Assembly (NCBI GenBank): GCA_040223615.1
Contig: JAVKFY010000051.1
Span: 69,924-133,923, forward strand
From: JAVKFY01 sp040223615
GTDB taxonomy: Bacteria > Pseudomonadota > Alphaproteobacteria > GCA-2731375
Length of the DNA: 64,000 nucleotides
Direction: 5' to 3'
Shown here piece after piece: positions 1 through 8,529 of this stretch. The notes below the pieces were generated by a model that was not told where the DNA came from, did not search any database, and was given only the letters and a program-made list of their open reading frames with translations. Position 1 is the first letter of the stretch. Every line of letters begins with the position of its first letter. A program made the position numbers and the translations under genes.

Positions 1-1
1 C

Positions 2-40
2 GAGACCTCGCAGCTCGGCCCCACCATCGTCCTGAACTAG
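2..40 (+). CDS. C-terminal tail of an upstream gene (partial)
   Basis: An open frame enters from the left edge and ends at a TAG at 38-40, reading ETSQLGPTIVLN. Twenty-six bases follow before the stop of the convergent M20 hydrolase, a spacing that suits two converging genes. There is too little sequence to name a family, and chance cannot be excluded. Confidence 0.25.
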   Translation, partial: ETSQLGPTIVLN

Positions 41-66
41 GGCGGTTCATGTTGAGTCCGCGCTAG

Positions 67-1323
67 CTACTCCTGCGCCAGGTCGGCCATCACCTTGGCC
101 AGCACGCGGGCGCCGGCGGCGAGATCGCCAGGCGCGGCATTCTCGATCTCGTTGTGGCTGATGCCGCGCTCGCACGGCACGAACACCATCGCCACCGGAC
201 AGACCGCGTGCAGCAAGCCGGCGTCGTGGCCGGCGCCCGAGGGCATGTGCATCGCCGGCAGGTCCAGCGCGTCGGCGGCGTCCGACACCCGCTGCACCAT
301 CGCCTCGCGGAATGCCACCGGCGACGAATAGGTGATGTCGGTGACGGTGACCTCGCACGGGCCGGCGTTGGCGGCGGCGACCTCGTGGATGCCCTTGCCG
401 CGCGCCTTCAGGACGGTCTCATCGGGATGGCGGAAATCGATGGAGAAATGCACCCGGCCCGGCACCACGTTGGGCGAGCCCGGATGCGTCTCGAACCGCC
501 CGATGGTGAAGCGCACCACGTCGTCGGGGTCGGCCATCAATTCGTGCAGGCCGCGCACGATGGCGACGGCGGAGACGAACGCGTCCTTGCGCGTGGCGTG
601 CGGCGTGGTGCCGGCATGCGCCTCCTCGCCGACGATATCGATCTCGTAGCGGCTGGCGCCCTGGATGCCGGTGACCACGCCGATGGTTCTGTGCTCCTGC
701 TCCAGCCGCGGCCCCTGCTCGATGTGCGACTCAAGGTAGGCATGTACCGGGGTGCCCAGCGGTCGCTGCGCCGCGTTCGGCGTCGCGGCCACGGTCTGCG
801 CCAAGGCATCGGCGAAGCGCACGCCGGCCCGGTCCTCCACCGCCAGCATGTCCTCCAGCCGCTTCGAGCCGACGAAGACGCCGGACCCGGTGCAGCCCGG
901 CTGGAACCGCGAGCCCTCCTCGTTGGTCCAGGCGGCGACCTCGACCGGCCGGCGCGTGATGATGCCGGCATCGTTCAGCGCGTGCAGCACCTCCACGCCG
1001 GCCAGCACGCCAAAGGCGCCGTCGAAGCGGCCGCCGGTCGGCTGCGTGTCGATATGGCTGCCGGTGACCACCGGCGCGGCGTCGGGGTCGGCGCCTTCGC
1101 GGCGCAGGAACATGTTGCCGATCGGGTCGACATGCACGCTGCACCCAAGCTCGTCGGCCCAGCGCGCCAGGACTTTTCGGGCCTCGCCCTCCTCCGGCGT
1201 CAGCGCCTGGCGGTTCACGCCGCCCTTCGGCGTGGCGCCGATCTTCGCCATCTCGACATGACGCTGCCACAGCCGCGCCTCGTCGATTGCGCGCGCCACC
1301 GCCAGCCCCGCATCGTTCGTCAT
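67..1323 (-). CDS. M20 family Zn-dependent amidohydrolase (N-carbamoyl-L-amino acid hydrolase / allantoate amidohydrolase type)
   Basis: This 418-residue protein has the dinuclear-metal signature of the M20 carbamoylase/allantoate amidohydrolase group. GSHIDT carries His90, GGRFDG carries Asp101, TNEEGSRF carries Glu135/Glu136, ESHIEQGP carries His200 and GAGHDAG carries His366. Members hydrolyse N-carbamoyl amino acids, ureidopropionate or allantoate in the cytoplasm; the exact substrate cannot be read from sequence. The start ATG at 1323 is preceded by a GA-rich Shine-Dalgarno. The gene is divergent from the thiamine-diphosphate enzyme across 68 bp, so the two may share a control region and a catabolic theme. 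Length and motifs are complete. Confidence 0.9.
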   Translation of the reverse strand: MTNDAGLAVARAIDEARLWQRHVEMAKIGATPKGGVNRQALTPEEGEARKVLARWADELGCSVHVDPIGNMFLRREGADPDAAPVVTGSHIDTQPTGGRFDGAFGVLAGVEVLHALNDAGIITRRPVEVAAWTNEEGSRFQPGCTGSGVFVGSKRLEDMLAVEDRAGVRFADALAQTVAATPNAAQRPLGTPVHAYLESHIEQGPRLEQEHRTIGVVTGIQGASRYEIDIVGEEAHAGTTPHATRKDAFVSAVAIVRGLHELMADPDDVVRFTIGRFETHPGSPNVVPGRVHFSIDFRHPDETVLKARGKGIHEVAAANAGPCEVTVTDITYSSPVAFREAMVQRVSDAADALDLPAMHMPSGAGHDAGLLHAVCPVAMVFVPCERGISHNEIENAAPGDLAAGARVLAKVMADLAQE

Positions 1324-1391
1324 CTTGACCCGCCTCTTCTTTCCCGTTCGACTGCAACACTAAGCGATTTCGACACGAGAGGAATGCATAC

Positions 1392-3023
1392 GTGGAACGG
1401 ATTTCCGGCGGCCGCGCGCTGACCCGATCACTCATCGCCAATGGCGTCGACACCGTCTTCGCGCTGCCCGGCGTACAGCTCGACCACCTGTTCAATGCCT
1501 TCCATGACGAGGGCAACGCGCTGCGCATCGTCAACGCGCGCCACGAGCAGGGCTGCGCCTACATGGCATTCGGCTATGCCTGGGCCGGCGGCCGGCCGGG
1601 CGTGTGCGCCGTCGTGCCAGGGCCGGGCCTGCTGAACACCACCGCAGCGATCTGCTCGGCCTGGGCGGTCAACGCGCCGATGCTGACCATCTCCGGCCAG
1701 ATCCCGTCCTATGCCATCGGCAAGGGCGTCGGCCACCTGCACGAGATCCCCGACCAGCTCGCGACCATGAAGACGCTCACCAAGTGGGCGCACCGGATCG
1801 AGCATCCGTCAAACGCGCCGCAGGCGGTCAACGAGGCCTTCCGGATCATGCAGTCCGGCCGTCCCGGCCCGGTCGAGATCGAGATGGCGCTCGACACGCT
1901 GGCCCAGGTCGGTGCGGTGGAGCAGCTTCCCGCCGCCGAACCGGATGCCCCGCCGCCAGTCGACACGGACGCCATCGAGAAGGCCGCCAAGCTCCTCGGC
2001 GCGGCGGAGCGGCCGATCATCATGGTCGGCGGCGGCGCCATGGACGCCGGTCCGGAACTGCTGGCGCTGGCCGAGTTGTTGCAGGCGCCGGTGATCGCGC
2101 ACCGCACCGGCAAGGGCATCGTCGACGGCCGCCACTGGCTGTCGCACGCGCTGGTCGGCGGCTACCGGTTGTGGCCACAGGCCGACGCGGTGCTGGCCGT
2201 CGGCACGCGCTTCCTGCAAAAGCAGATGTGGGGTGTCGACAAGAACCTGCCGGTGGTGCGGCTCGACATCGATCCGGTGGAGATCAACCGCAACGGACCG
2301 CCCCAGGTGGCGATCTGCGCCGACGCCAAGCAGGGTCTGGCCGCCCTGGTCGACGCCGTGGCCAAGCACAACCGCAAGCGCGACTCGCGCGAGGAGGAAC
2401 TGACCACCCTGAAGCAGGAGACCCGCGCCTTCCTGGAAGAGAAGCTCGGCACCCAGGTCGCCTATGCCGACGCCATCCGCGCCGCGCTGCCGGAAGACGG
2501 CATCTACGTCGACGACCTGACCCAGGTGTCCTATGTCGCGCGCGAGAGCTTCGAGATGTACCGCCCGCGCAGCTTCGTGACGACCGGCTACCAGGGCACG
2601 CTCGGCGCCGGCTACGGCACCGCGCTCGGGGTCAAGGTCGCCTGCCCGGACCGGCCGGTGGTCTCGGTGAACGGCGACGGCGGCTTCATGTACAACGTGC
2701 AGGAGCTGGCCACCGCCGTGCTCTACAACATCCCCGTGGTCGGCATCGTGTTCGCCGACGGCGCCTTCGGCAACGTGAAGCGCATGCAGCAGGAGCTGCA
2801 CGGCGGCCGCGTGCTGGCCACCGACCTGCGTAATCCCGACTTCGTGGCGATGGCCGAGAGTTTCGGCGCCATCGGCCTGCGCGCCAACGGCCCCGACGAG
2901 CTGAAGGGCGCCATCGAAAAGGGCCTCGGCGCCGGCGGCCCGGTGCTGATCGAGGTGCCGGTCGGCGACGTCAAGTTCAACGACCCCTGGCAGCACATCC
3001 GCCCGCCGAAGCTGCGCGGCTAG
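1392..3023 (+). CDS. Thiamine-diphosphate-dependent enzyme, acetolactate synthase large-subunit-like
   Basis: This 543-residue protein has the three-domain layout of the acetolactate synthase / oxo-acid decarboxylase superfamily. The N-terminal pyrimidine-binding domain has the activating glutamate in ARHEQ (Glu52). A central domain spans about 190-320. The C-terminal diphosphate-binding domain has NGDGGFMYN near residue 427 and the paired Asn in GAFGNV about 30 residues later. The GTG at 1392 is chosen because AGAGGA lies 8 nt upstream; the ATG at 1384 is in another frame. No small regulatory subunit (IlvH) is adjacent, so a catabolic carboligase or 2-oxoacid decarboxylase is likelier than IlvB. 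The stop overlaps the convergent comEC stop by 4 nt. Confidence 0.85.
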   Translation: MERISGGRALTRSLIANGVDTVFALPGVQLDHLFNAFHDEGNALRIVNARHEQGCAYMAFGYAWAGGRPGVCAVVPGPGLLNTTAAICSAWAVNAPMLTISGQIPSYAIGKGVGHLHEIPDQLATMKTLTKWAHRIEHPSNAPQAVNEAFRIMQSGRPGPVEIEMALDTLAQVGAVEQLPAAEPDAPPPVDTDAIEKAAKLLGAAERPIIMVGGGAMDAGPELLALAELLQAPVIAHRTGKGIVDGRHWLSHALVGGYRLWPQADAVLAVGTRFLQKQMWGVDKNLPVVRLDIDPVEINRNGPPQVAICADAKQGLAALVDAVAKHNRKRDSREEELTTLKQETRAFLEEKLGTQVAYADAIRAALPEDGIYVDDLTQVSYVARESFEMYRPRSFVTTGYQGTLGAGYGTALGVKVACPDRPVVSVNGDGGFMYNVQELATAVLYNIPVVGIVFADGAFGNVKRMQQELHGGRVLATDLRNPDFVAMAESFGAIGLRANGPDELKGAIEKGLGAGGPVLIEVPVGDVKFNDPWQHIRPPKLRG

Positions 3024-5047
3024 CGGCGGCGCACCCACGGACGCTCACCGAGCGAGCCGCTGACCGTCTCGACGCGCCAGCCGGCACCGTCGCGATAGAG
3101 CGCGTGCGGGCCGTGGCGCCAGACGTCGAAGCGATCGATCACCACGTCGGCAGGGCAGCGGATGCGCACTGGCTCGGCCGAGATGATCACCGGCACGGCG
3201 GCGCAATCCTCGGCCAGCGCCTGCTCGTTGCGCACGTGGCTAACGACCGGCTCGTCCGGCGGCCAGACGCAGGCCAGCCCGTCGCAGCGCCACCCGCGTT
3301 CGCTACGCTGGTCGGGCGCGAAGCCCGCACGTCGTGACCACACTTCCGCGACGAAGCCGCGTGCCGGACGGCTGAAGGCCAGGCCGTCGTCGGCCCGCGT
3401 CGCCGCCAGTCCGGCGACGTCGTCGACCAGCAGGTCCGGCGGCCGCACGCTGCCGACGAAGGCCAGGCCCGCCAGCAGCACCGGGACGCCGAGCCAGCGC
3501 GGCCATCCGCGCAGCAGGCACACCAGCAGTGCGCCGGCGGCGACCGGCGCCGCCACCCAGTCCGGCGACGCCGCCACGCGCATCACGGCGCCGGGCCAGG
3601 CGGCAACCGCCTCTGCGGTACCGAGCACCGTGTCGAGACCGAACTGCATGACCCACAGCGGCGCCGCCTCCAGCCCGAATGGCAGCGCCAGGAAAGTGGC
3701 CAGGGCGGCGGGCATGATCCACAGCGCCGTCGCCGGCACTGCCACCAGGTTCGCCGCCAGCCCGTAGAGCGCGGTCTGCTGGAAGTGGATCAGCGCGAAC
3801 GGCGCGGTCGCCGTGCCCGCCACCAGGGTGGAGAGCGCGATGCCCCCGACATAAACCGTCGGCCGGCCCCACCAGCCGGTCTCGCGCCGCCATCGCATCA
3901 GCCGGGGCCAGCCGGCTTCGTAGGCAGCGATCAGGCAAACCACGGCAGCGAACGACATCTGGAAACTGACCGAGAGCAAACTCTCCGGCCGTAGCAGCAG
4001 GATCGCCGTCGCCGCCACCGCGACCAGCCGCATCGACAGCGGATTACGGTCGGCCAGCACCGCCAGGAACACGATCGCCACCATCACGAAGGCGCGTTGC
4101 GTCGGGACCGACGCGCCGGTCAGCAGCATGTAGGCGCCGGCCGCCAGCAGCGCCGCGACCGCCGCCCACTTCTTGATCGGCCAGCGCACCGCCAGCGCCG
4201 GCCACAGCGCCAGTCCGGCACGGACCACGAAGAACACCACGCCGGAGAACAGGCCGATGTGCAGGCCGGAGATCGCCAGCAGGTGCGCCAGTCCGGAATC
4301 GCGCATCGCGTCGAGATGCTCGGCGCTGATCGCGCCGCGATCGCCGGTCATCAGCGCCGCCGCCAGCGCCCCGGCATCGCCCGGCAAGGCCGCCCGCACC
4401 CGCACCCCGATCAACAGCCGCAGCGCCGCCAGGTCCGGCCCGGCCGGTGCCACGCCGGTCGCCCGCACCGGCCCGATGGCATAGCCGACGCCACCCAGGC
4501 GCTGGAACCAGGCTTGGCGGGCGAAGTTGAAGGCGCCCGGGGCGGCCGGCTGCGGCGGCGGCTGCAGCACGGCGCGCACCCTTACCCGCGCCCCGACCGG
4601 CGCCGGATCGCCGCGTGTGGTCAGGCGCGCTCGTTCCGGCACCGTCTTCAGCCGGCCGATGCCAAGTTCGTCCAGCACCATTCGCCAGCCATTGCCGCGC
4701 CGCTCCACTGTCACCACGCGGCCGTCGACCATGCGCGGCCCGATGCGCTTCTCCAGCACCGGCGCGGCGACATGGTCGCTGCGCAGCTTGGCCACCCCGG
4801 CCCCGGCGAACACGACGGTCAGCGCCAGCGCCGCCAGCATCGCTCCGCGCCAGCGTCGCAGCAGCCCGCACAGCACCGCGCCGATGCCGGCCGGCGCCAG
4901 CACCGTGGCCAGATCGGGCTCCGACGGCAGCATGAAATAGCCGGCGATGCCGAGCCCGAGCAGGATCGGCAGGGCGAGCATGCCGGCCAGCGCGGGCAAG
5001 GCCACGCTCGCCCACCGCCCCTGCCACCTGGCCTCCGCCAGCGCCAT
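3020..5047 (-). CDS. comEC: ComEC/Rec2-family membrane protein
   Basis: This is a 675-residue polytopic membrane protein. It begins with two hydrophobic segments, followed by a DUF4131-like soluble region and then the ComEC competence core with the hallmark LLAISGLHIGLFSG. Several transmembrane helices follow, then a soluble C-terminal tail of about 130 residues. ComEC is the inner-membrane DNA channel of natural transformation. The metallo-beta-lactamase domain found in longer homologues is not evident: the tail has no HxHxDH motif. The ATG at 5047 is preferred over a TTG at 5086 because AGGAG sits 6 nt upstream. It is divergent from gltX and overlaps the preceding convergent gene by 4 nt. 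Confidence 0.9.
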   Translation of the reverse strand: MALAEARWQGRWASVALPALAGMLALPILLGLGIAGYFMLPSEPDLATVLAPAGIGAVLCGLLRRWRGAMLAALALTVVFAGAGVAKLRSDHVAAPVLEKRIGPRMVDGRVVTVERRGNGWRMVLDELGIGRLKTVPERARLTTRGDPAPVGARVRVRAVLQPPPQPAAPGAFNFARQAWFQRLGGVGYAIGPVRATGVAPAGPDLAALRLLIGVRVRAALPGDAGALAAALMTGDRGAISAEHLDAMRDSGLAHLLAISGLHIGLFSGVVFFVVRAGLALWPALAVRWPIKKWAAVAALLAAGAYMLLTGASVPTQRAFVMVAIVFLAVLADRNPLSMRLVAVAATAILLLRPESLLSVSFQMSFAAVVCLIAAYEAGWPRLMRWRRETGWWGRPTVYVGGIALSTLVAGTATAPFALIHFQQTALYGLAANLVAVPATALWIMPAALATFLALPFGLEAAPLWVMQFGLDTVLGTAEAVAAWPGAVMRVAASPDWVAAPVAAGALLVCLLRGWPRWLGVPVLLAGLAFVGSVRPPDLLVDDVAGLAATRADDGLAFSRPARGFVAEVWSRRAGFAPDQRSERGWRCDGLACVWPPDEPVVSHVRNEQALAEDCAAVPVIISAEPVRIRCPADVVIDRFDVWRHGPHALYRDGAGWRVETVSGSLGERPWVRRR

Positions 5048-5125
5048 GCCGTCTCCTACGTTTTGTGCCGGCGATATGGTAGACAAGCGGCCCGGCGCCC
5101 GCAGCCATTAGGAACCACCGATACC

Positions 5126-6514
5126 GTGACCGTCGTTACCCGTTTCGCCCCCTCGCCGACCGGCTTCCTGCATATCGGCGGCGCCCGGACGGCGCTGTTC
5201 AACTGGCTGTACACGCGCAAGCACGGCGGCCAGTTTCGGCTGCGTATCGAGGATACCGACCGTGCGCGCTCCACCCAGGAAGCCACCGAGGCGATCTATG
5301 ACGGGCTGCGCTGGCTCGGGCTGGACTGGGACGGCGACGCGGTCTCGCAGGCCGCCGGCGGCGACCGCCATGCCGAAGTGGCGCGCGAGATGCTGGCCAA
5401 CGGGCACGCCTACCACTGCTATTGCTCGCCGGAAGAGCTGACCGCGATGCGCGAGAAGGCCAAGGCCGAGAAGCGCCCGATGCGCTACGACGGCACCTGG
5501 CGCGACCGCGATCCTGCCGAGGCGCCGGCCGGCATCGATCCGGTGATCCGCCTGAAGGCGCCGCGGACCGGCGAGACGGTGATCGAAGACCTCGTGCAGG
5601 GCCGCGTCGTGGTGCAGAACGCCGAGCTCGACGACATGGTGCTGCTCCGCGCCGACGGTACCGCGACCTATATGCTGGCCGTCGTGGTCGACGACCACGA
5701 CATGGGCATCAGCCACGTGATCCGTGGCGACGACCATCTCAACAACGCTTTTCGGCAGGCCCAGGTGTTCAGGGCGATGGGCTGGGACCTGCCGGCGTTC
5801 GCCCACATCCCGCTGATCCACGGTCCCGACGGCGCCAAGATGTCGAAGCGCCACGGCGCGCTCGGCGTCGGCGAATACCGCGACATGGGCTATCTGCCGG
5901 AAGCAATGCGCAACTATTTGCTGCGGCTCGGCTGGGGCCACGGCGACGACGAGATCATCTCCACCGAGCAGGCGATTCAGTGGTTCGACGTTGCCGACGT
6001 CGGCAAGGGCGCGGCGCGGTTCGATTTCGACAAGCTGCTGGCGACCAACTACGAGTACCTGCGCCACAGCGACGACGACCGGCTGGTCGAGCTGCTGGCC
6101 CCGTTCCTGAAACACACCGTCGACGAGACCGGGAAGGCGCGGCTGCGTACCGCCATGCCAAGCCTGAAAGAACGCGCGAAGACATTGGTCGAACTGGCTG
6201 AAAGTGCTGCATTCCTGTTCGATCAACGCCCTCTCGCGCCAGACGAGAAAGCGGCCAAGCTGCTGGGCGACGATGGCCTCGCGGTACTGCGTCAGGTGCG
6301 CGACGCACTGGGCCAGGTGAGCGACTGGCAGGCCGAAGCGCTGGAGTCCGCGACCAAGGGCGTCGCCGACGCCGCCGGCGTGAAGCTCGGCAAGGTGGCA
6401 CAGCCGCTGCGCGCCGCGCTCACCGGCCGCACCACTTCGCCCGGCATCTACGACGTGCTGCTATCGCTCGGCCGCGAGGAGTCGCTGGGCCGGCTGGACG
6501 ACGCGCTGTCCTGA
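5126..6514 (+). CDS. gltX: Glutamyl-tRNA synthetase
   Basis: This class I aminoacyl-tRNA synthetase of 462 residues charges tRNA-Glu; in alphaproteobacteria it often mischarges tRNA-Gln for GatCAB. The HIGH-type motif is HIGG at 16-19, followed by ARTALFNWLY, and the KMSKS loop is KMSKRHG near residue 238. The reading frame stays open far upstream, but homology begins at VTVVTRFAPSPTG. The GTG at 5126 is therefore taken as the start, with AGGA about 12 nt before it. Its 3' end overlaps the convergent DUF3137-like gene by 67 nt. Length is normal for the family. Confidence 0.96.
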   Translation: MTVVTRFAPSPTGFLHIGGARTALFNWLYTRKHGGQFRLRIEDTDRARSTQEATEAIYDGLRWLGLDWDGDAVSQAAGGDRHAEVAREMLANGHAYHCYCSPEELTAMREKAKAEKRPMRYDGTWRDRDPAEAPAGIDPVIRLKAPRTGETVIEDLVQGRVVVQNAELDDMVLLRADGTATYMLAVVVDDHDMGISHVIRGDDHLNNAFRQAQVFRAMGWDLPAFAHIPLIHGPDGAKMSKRHGALGVGEYRDMGYLPEAMRNYLLRLGWGHGDDEIISTEQAIQWFDVADVGKGAARFDFDKLLATNYEYLRHSDDDRLVELLAPFLKHTVDETGKARLRTAMPSLKERAKTLVELAESAAFLFDQRPLAPDEKAAKLLGDDGLAVLRQVRDALGQVSDWQAEALESATKGVADAAGVKLGKVAQPLRAALTGRTTSPGIYDVLLSLGREESLGRLDDALS

Positions 6515-7479
6515 GCCGGCGCCTCGCAGGCGCCATCGAGCAGCAGGTCGATCAGGCGGTGCGCGGTCATCACCTCGTCCAGCAGCGCATGCGCGTCCTG
6601 GCGCAGGTTGGTGTTCGAGCGGAACAGTGATCCCGACTTGAAGGCATCGCCGCGACGCGGCAGCGCCAGCAGGAACAGGTCCTGCGAGAACGCCGCGTCG
6701 AGCTTCCTGCGCCCCGCCGTGCCGGCCAGGTGCGCCATGGTGTCGGCGAAATCCGGCGTCACCACGTCGACGGCGCGGACCGGGTTGCTGCTCCACAGTT
6801 CCAGGTGCTCGTTGAACGCCGGATGCTCGATTTCGACCCGCTTGAGCTGCCGCACTGCCGGGCGACTCGCCCACACCATCCACCATGGCCGGCGCCCGCG
6901 CATCAGGATCGCCGGCTCGACATGACTTGGCGTCTCGATGGCGAACATCAGGCGGCGAAAGTGGCGCTTGGTCGTGGTACTGCGCCGGCTGCCGAATGAC
7001 GAGGAGCTGCTGGATCTGGTACTGCCCACCTCGCTCTTGAGATTGGCGTCGGCCATGCGGAAACCGACGCCCCGCCACGTGCCGTCGAACACGTCGTCGA
7101 TCACCGAGTCGTTGCCGGCGCTGGGGATGACCTGAGACCTGGCGAAGCGGCCGGTCGGGAACGCGCCGCCGACCTCGTGCGTGATGTTGCCGATGGCCGC
7201 GCAGATCGGCGGCATCAGTTGCTGGCGCACCGCGTTACGATACTTCCCCACCATGATCAGATAGGCGACCAGCGCCGCCACCCCCACCGGAATGCCGTAG
7301 TGCAGCAGCGATACGGGTTCCGCCAACATCAGGGCGAACAGCACCAGCGCCACCACGGCCGACAGCGCCCACCACCGACGCCATTTCTGCCGGATCGCCT
7401 CCAGCTCCGATGCGGCCGGCGCCAGGGCTGTTTGGTAGCTCGCGTCCAACCGCGCGTGGGCGTCGTCGAGCTCAGCCAT
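6448..7479 (-). CDS. DUF3137-like membrane protein, paralogue A
   Basis: This 343-residue protein of unknown function has two adjacent transmembrane helices (about 38-83) and then a cytoplasmic domain with DDVFDGTWRGVGFRMAD, KRHFRRLMFAI and FADTMAHLAGTAG. This pattern fits the DUF3137 family. It aligns along its whole length with the next gene upstream, so the pair is a tandem duplication. Two features are special to this copy: a Ser/Arg-rich insert near residue 155, and a Ser/Arg/Pro/Asp C-terminal tail encoded opposite the end of gltX. Its start overlaps the upstream paralogue's stop by 8 nt, implying translational coupling. Function is not known. Confidence 0.75.
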   Translation of the reverse strand: MAELDDAHARLDASYQTALAPAASELEAIRQKWRRWWALSAVVALVLFALMLAEPVSLLHYGIPVGVAALVAYLIMVGKYRNAVRQQLMPPICAAIGNITHEVGGAFPTGRFARSQVIPSAGNDSVIDDVFDGTWRGVGFRMADANLKSEVGSTRSSSSSSFGSRRSTTTKRHFRRLMFAIETPSHVEPAILMRGRRPWWMVWASRPAVRQLKRVEIEHPAFNEHLELWSSNPVRAVDVVTPDFADTMAHLAGTAGRRKLDAAFSQDLFLLALPRRGDAFKSGSLFRSNTNLRQDAHALLDEVMTAHRLIDLLLDGACEAPAQDSASSSRPSDSSRPSDSSTS

Positions 7480-8410
7480 CCGCGTCGCCCAGCAGCACGT
7501 CGATCAGCCGGTGAACCACCCGGACCTCGTCGAGCAGTTCGTGGGTGTCTTCGCGCAAGCGGTCGAGCCGGCGCCAGGGCCGGCCGATGGCGAACCGCCG
7601 GCTCAGCCGCGGCAGCGCCAGCAGGAACAGGTCGTCGTCGAAGGCGGCGTCGAGCCGATACCAGCCGGCGCTGCCGGCCAATCCTGCCATCGTGTCGGCA
7701 AAGGCCGGCGTGACAAACTCCAGAGCGGCCTCTGGCTCGTCGCTCCACAGTTCCAGATGGCGGTTGAAGTCGCCGTGCGGGATCGACACCCGTTGCAATC
7801 CGTCGCCGACCCTGGCGCGCCACGGCGCCGCGCGCACCAGACGCTGCTTGCCGCGCAGCAGGATGCGGGCCGGCACCGGCGCCGGCGCCGCGATGGTGAA
7901 CAGCAGGCCGCGAAAATAGTGCCGCTGCTTGGTCGGCGTAGCGCCAAAGGTCTTCACGTCGCGCAGCACCACCTCGGCCATCTCGAAGTTGACGCCGCGC
8001 CAGGCGCCGCTGAACACGTCGGAGACCTCGGGATGATTGCCGTGGCTGCGCACCACCTGCGCCTCGACGAATCGATCCAGGTCGGCCGCCGCCACGCCCT
8101 TGGTGTGGTCGATGTCGCCGATCGCCTCGATCACCACCGGCAGCGTGACCTGGCGCACCTCGTCGCCATAGCGGCGCAGCATCGTCGCCATCAACTGAGC
8201 CGCAACGACAAGAATGACCGGCACCGTGAACAACAGCATCTCCAGCCCGGCCAGCGCGAACAGCCCCTGCAGCACCACGAAGCCGCCGGCGATGATGGCC
8301 AGGAACTTGAGCGTGTCGGTGCGCTCCTGCTCCAGCTCGGCCAGTTTGGGCTCGATATGGGTGGGAAAAAGCGCGTCAAGCCTGGCGTGAGGATCGTCGA
8401 TCTGGGTCAT
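7472..8410 (-). CDS. DUF3137-like membrane protein, paralogue B
   Basis: This is a protein of about 312 residues. Two transmembrane helices follow a short N-terminal segment, and the soluble domain contains SDVFSGAWRGVNFEMAE, KQRHYFRGLLFTI and FADTMAGLAGSAGW, matching paralogue A position for position. The ATG at 8410 (MTQIDDPHARLD) is chosen because it aligns with the start of paralogue A (MAELDDAHARLD). A GTG at 8431 in the same frame would add seven residues. It is divergent from gltA and is probably the first gene of a two-gene unit. No catalytic motif is visible, and function is unknown. Confidence 0.75.
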   Translation of the reverse strand: MTQIDDPHARLDALFPTHIEPKLAELEQERTDTLKFLAIIAGGFVVLQGLFALAGLEMLLFTVPVILVVAAQLMATMLRRYGDEVRQVTLPVVIEAIGDIDHTKGVAAADLDRFVEAQVVRSHGNHPEVSDVFSGAWRGVNFEMAEVVLRDVKTFGATPTKQRHYFRGLLFTIAAPAPVPARILLRGKQRLVRAAPWRARVGDGLQRVSIPHGDFNRHLELWSDEPEAALEFVTPAFADTMAGLAGSAGWYRLDAAFDDDLFLLALPRLSRRFAIGRPWRRLDRLREDTHELLDEVRVVHRLIDVLLGDADG

Positions 8411-8460
8411 TTCCCCGGTTTTCCGGGCCACAGCTTCCCAGTACGCGTTCGCTGCGGCAA

Positions 8461-8469
8461 TGGTATAAT
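8461..8469 (+). promoter_or_regulatory. Extended -10 promoter of gltA
   Basis: TGGTATAAT is a perfect extended -10 element (TGn plus TATAAT), 61 nt before the gltA ATG. No good -35 hexamer lies 16-18 nt upstream, which is tolerated by extended -10 promoters. The presumed leader of about 55 nt holds a small hairpin, CGGCCG-CACC-CGGCCG, at 8483-8498. Confidence 0.6.
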
Positions 8470-8529
8470 CAGTTCAAATCAACGGCCGCACCCGGCCGCC
8501 AACATCCAGGACGCAAGCGAGGTTTTCGC

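Noticed and set aside
4097..5125. Upstream extension of the gltX frame
   Set aside because: The extension lies opposite comEC and has low-complexity composition. Homology and a ribosome-binding site support the GTG at 5126.
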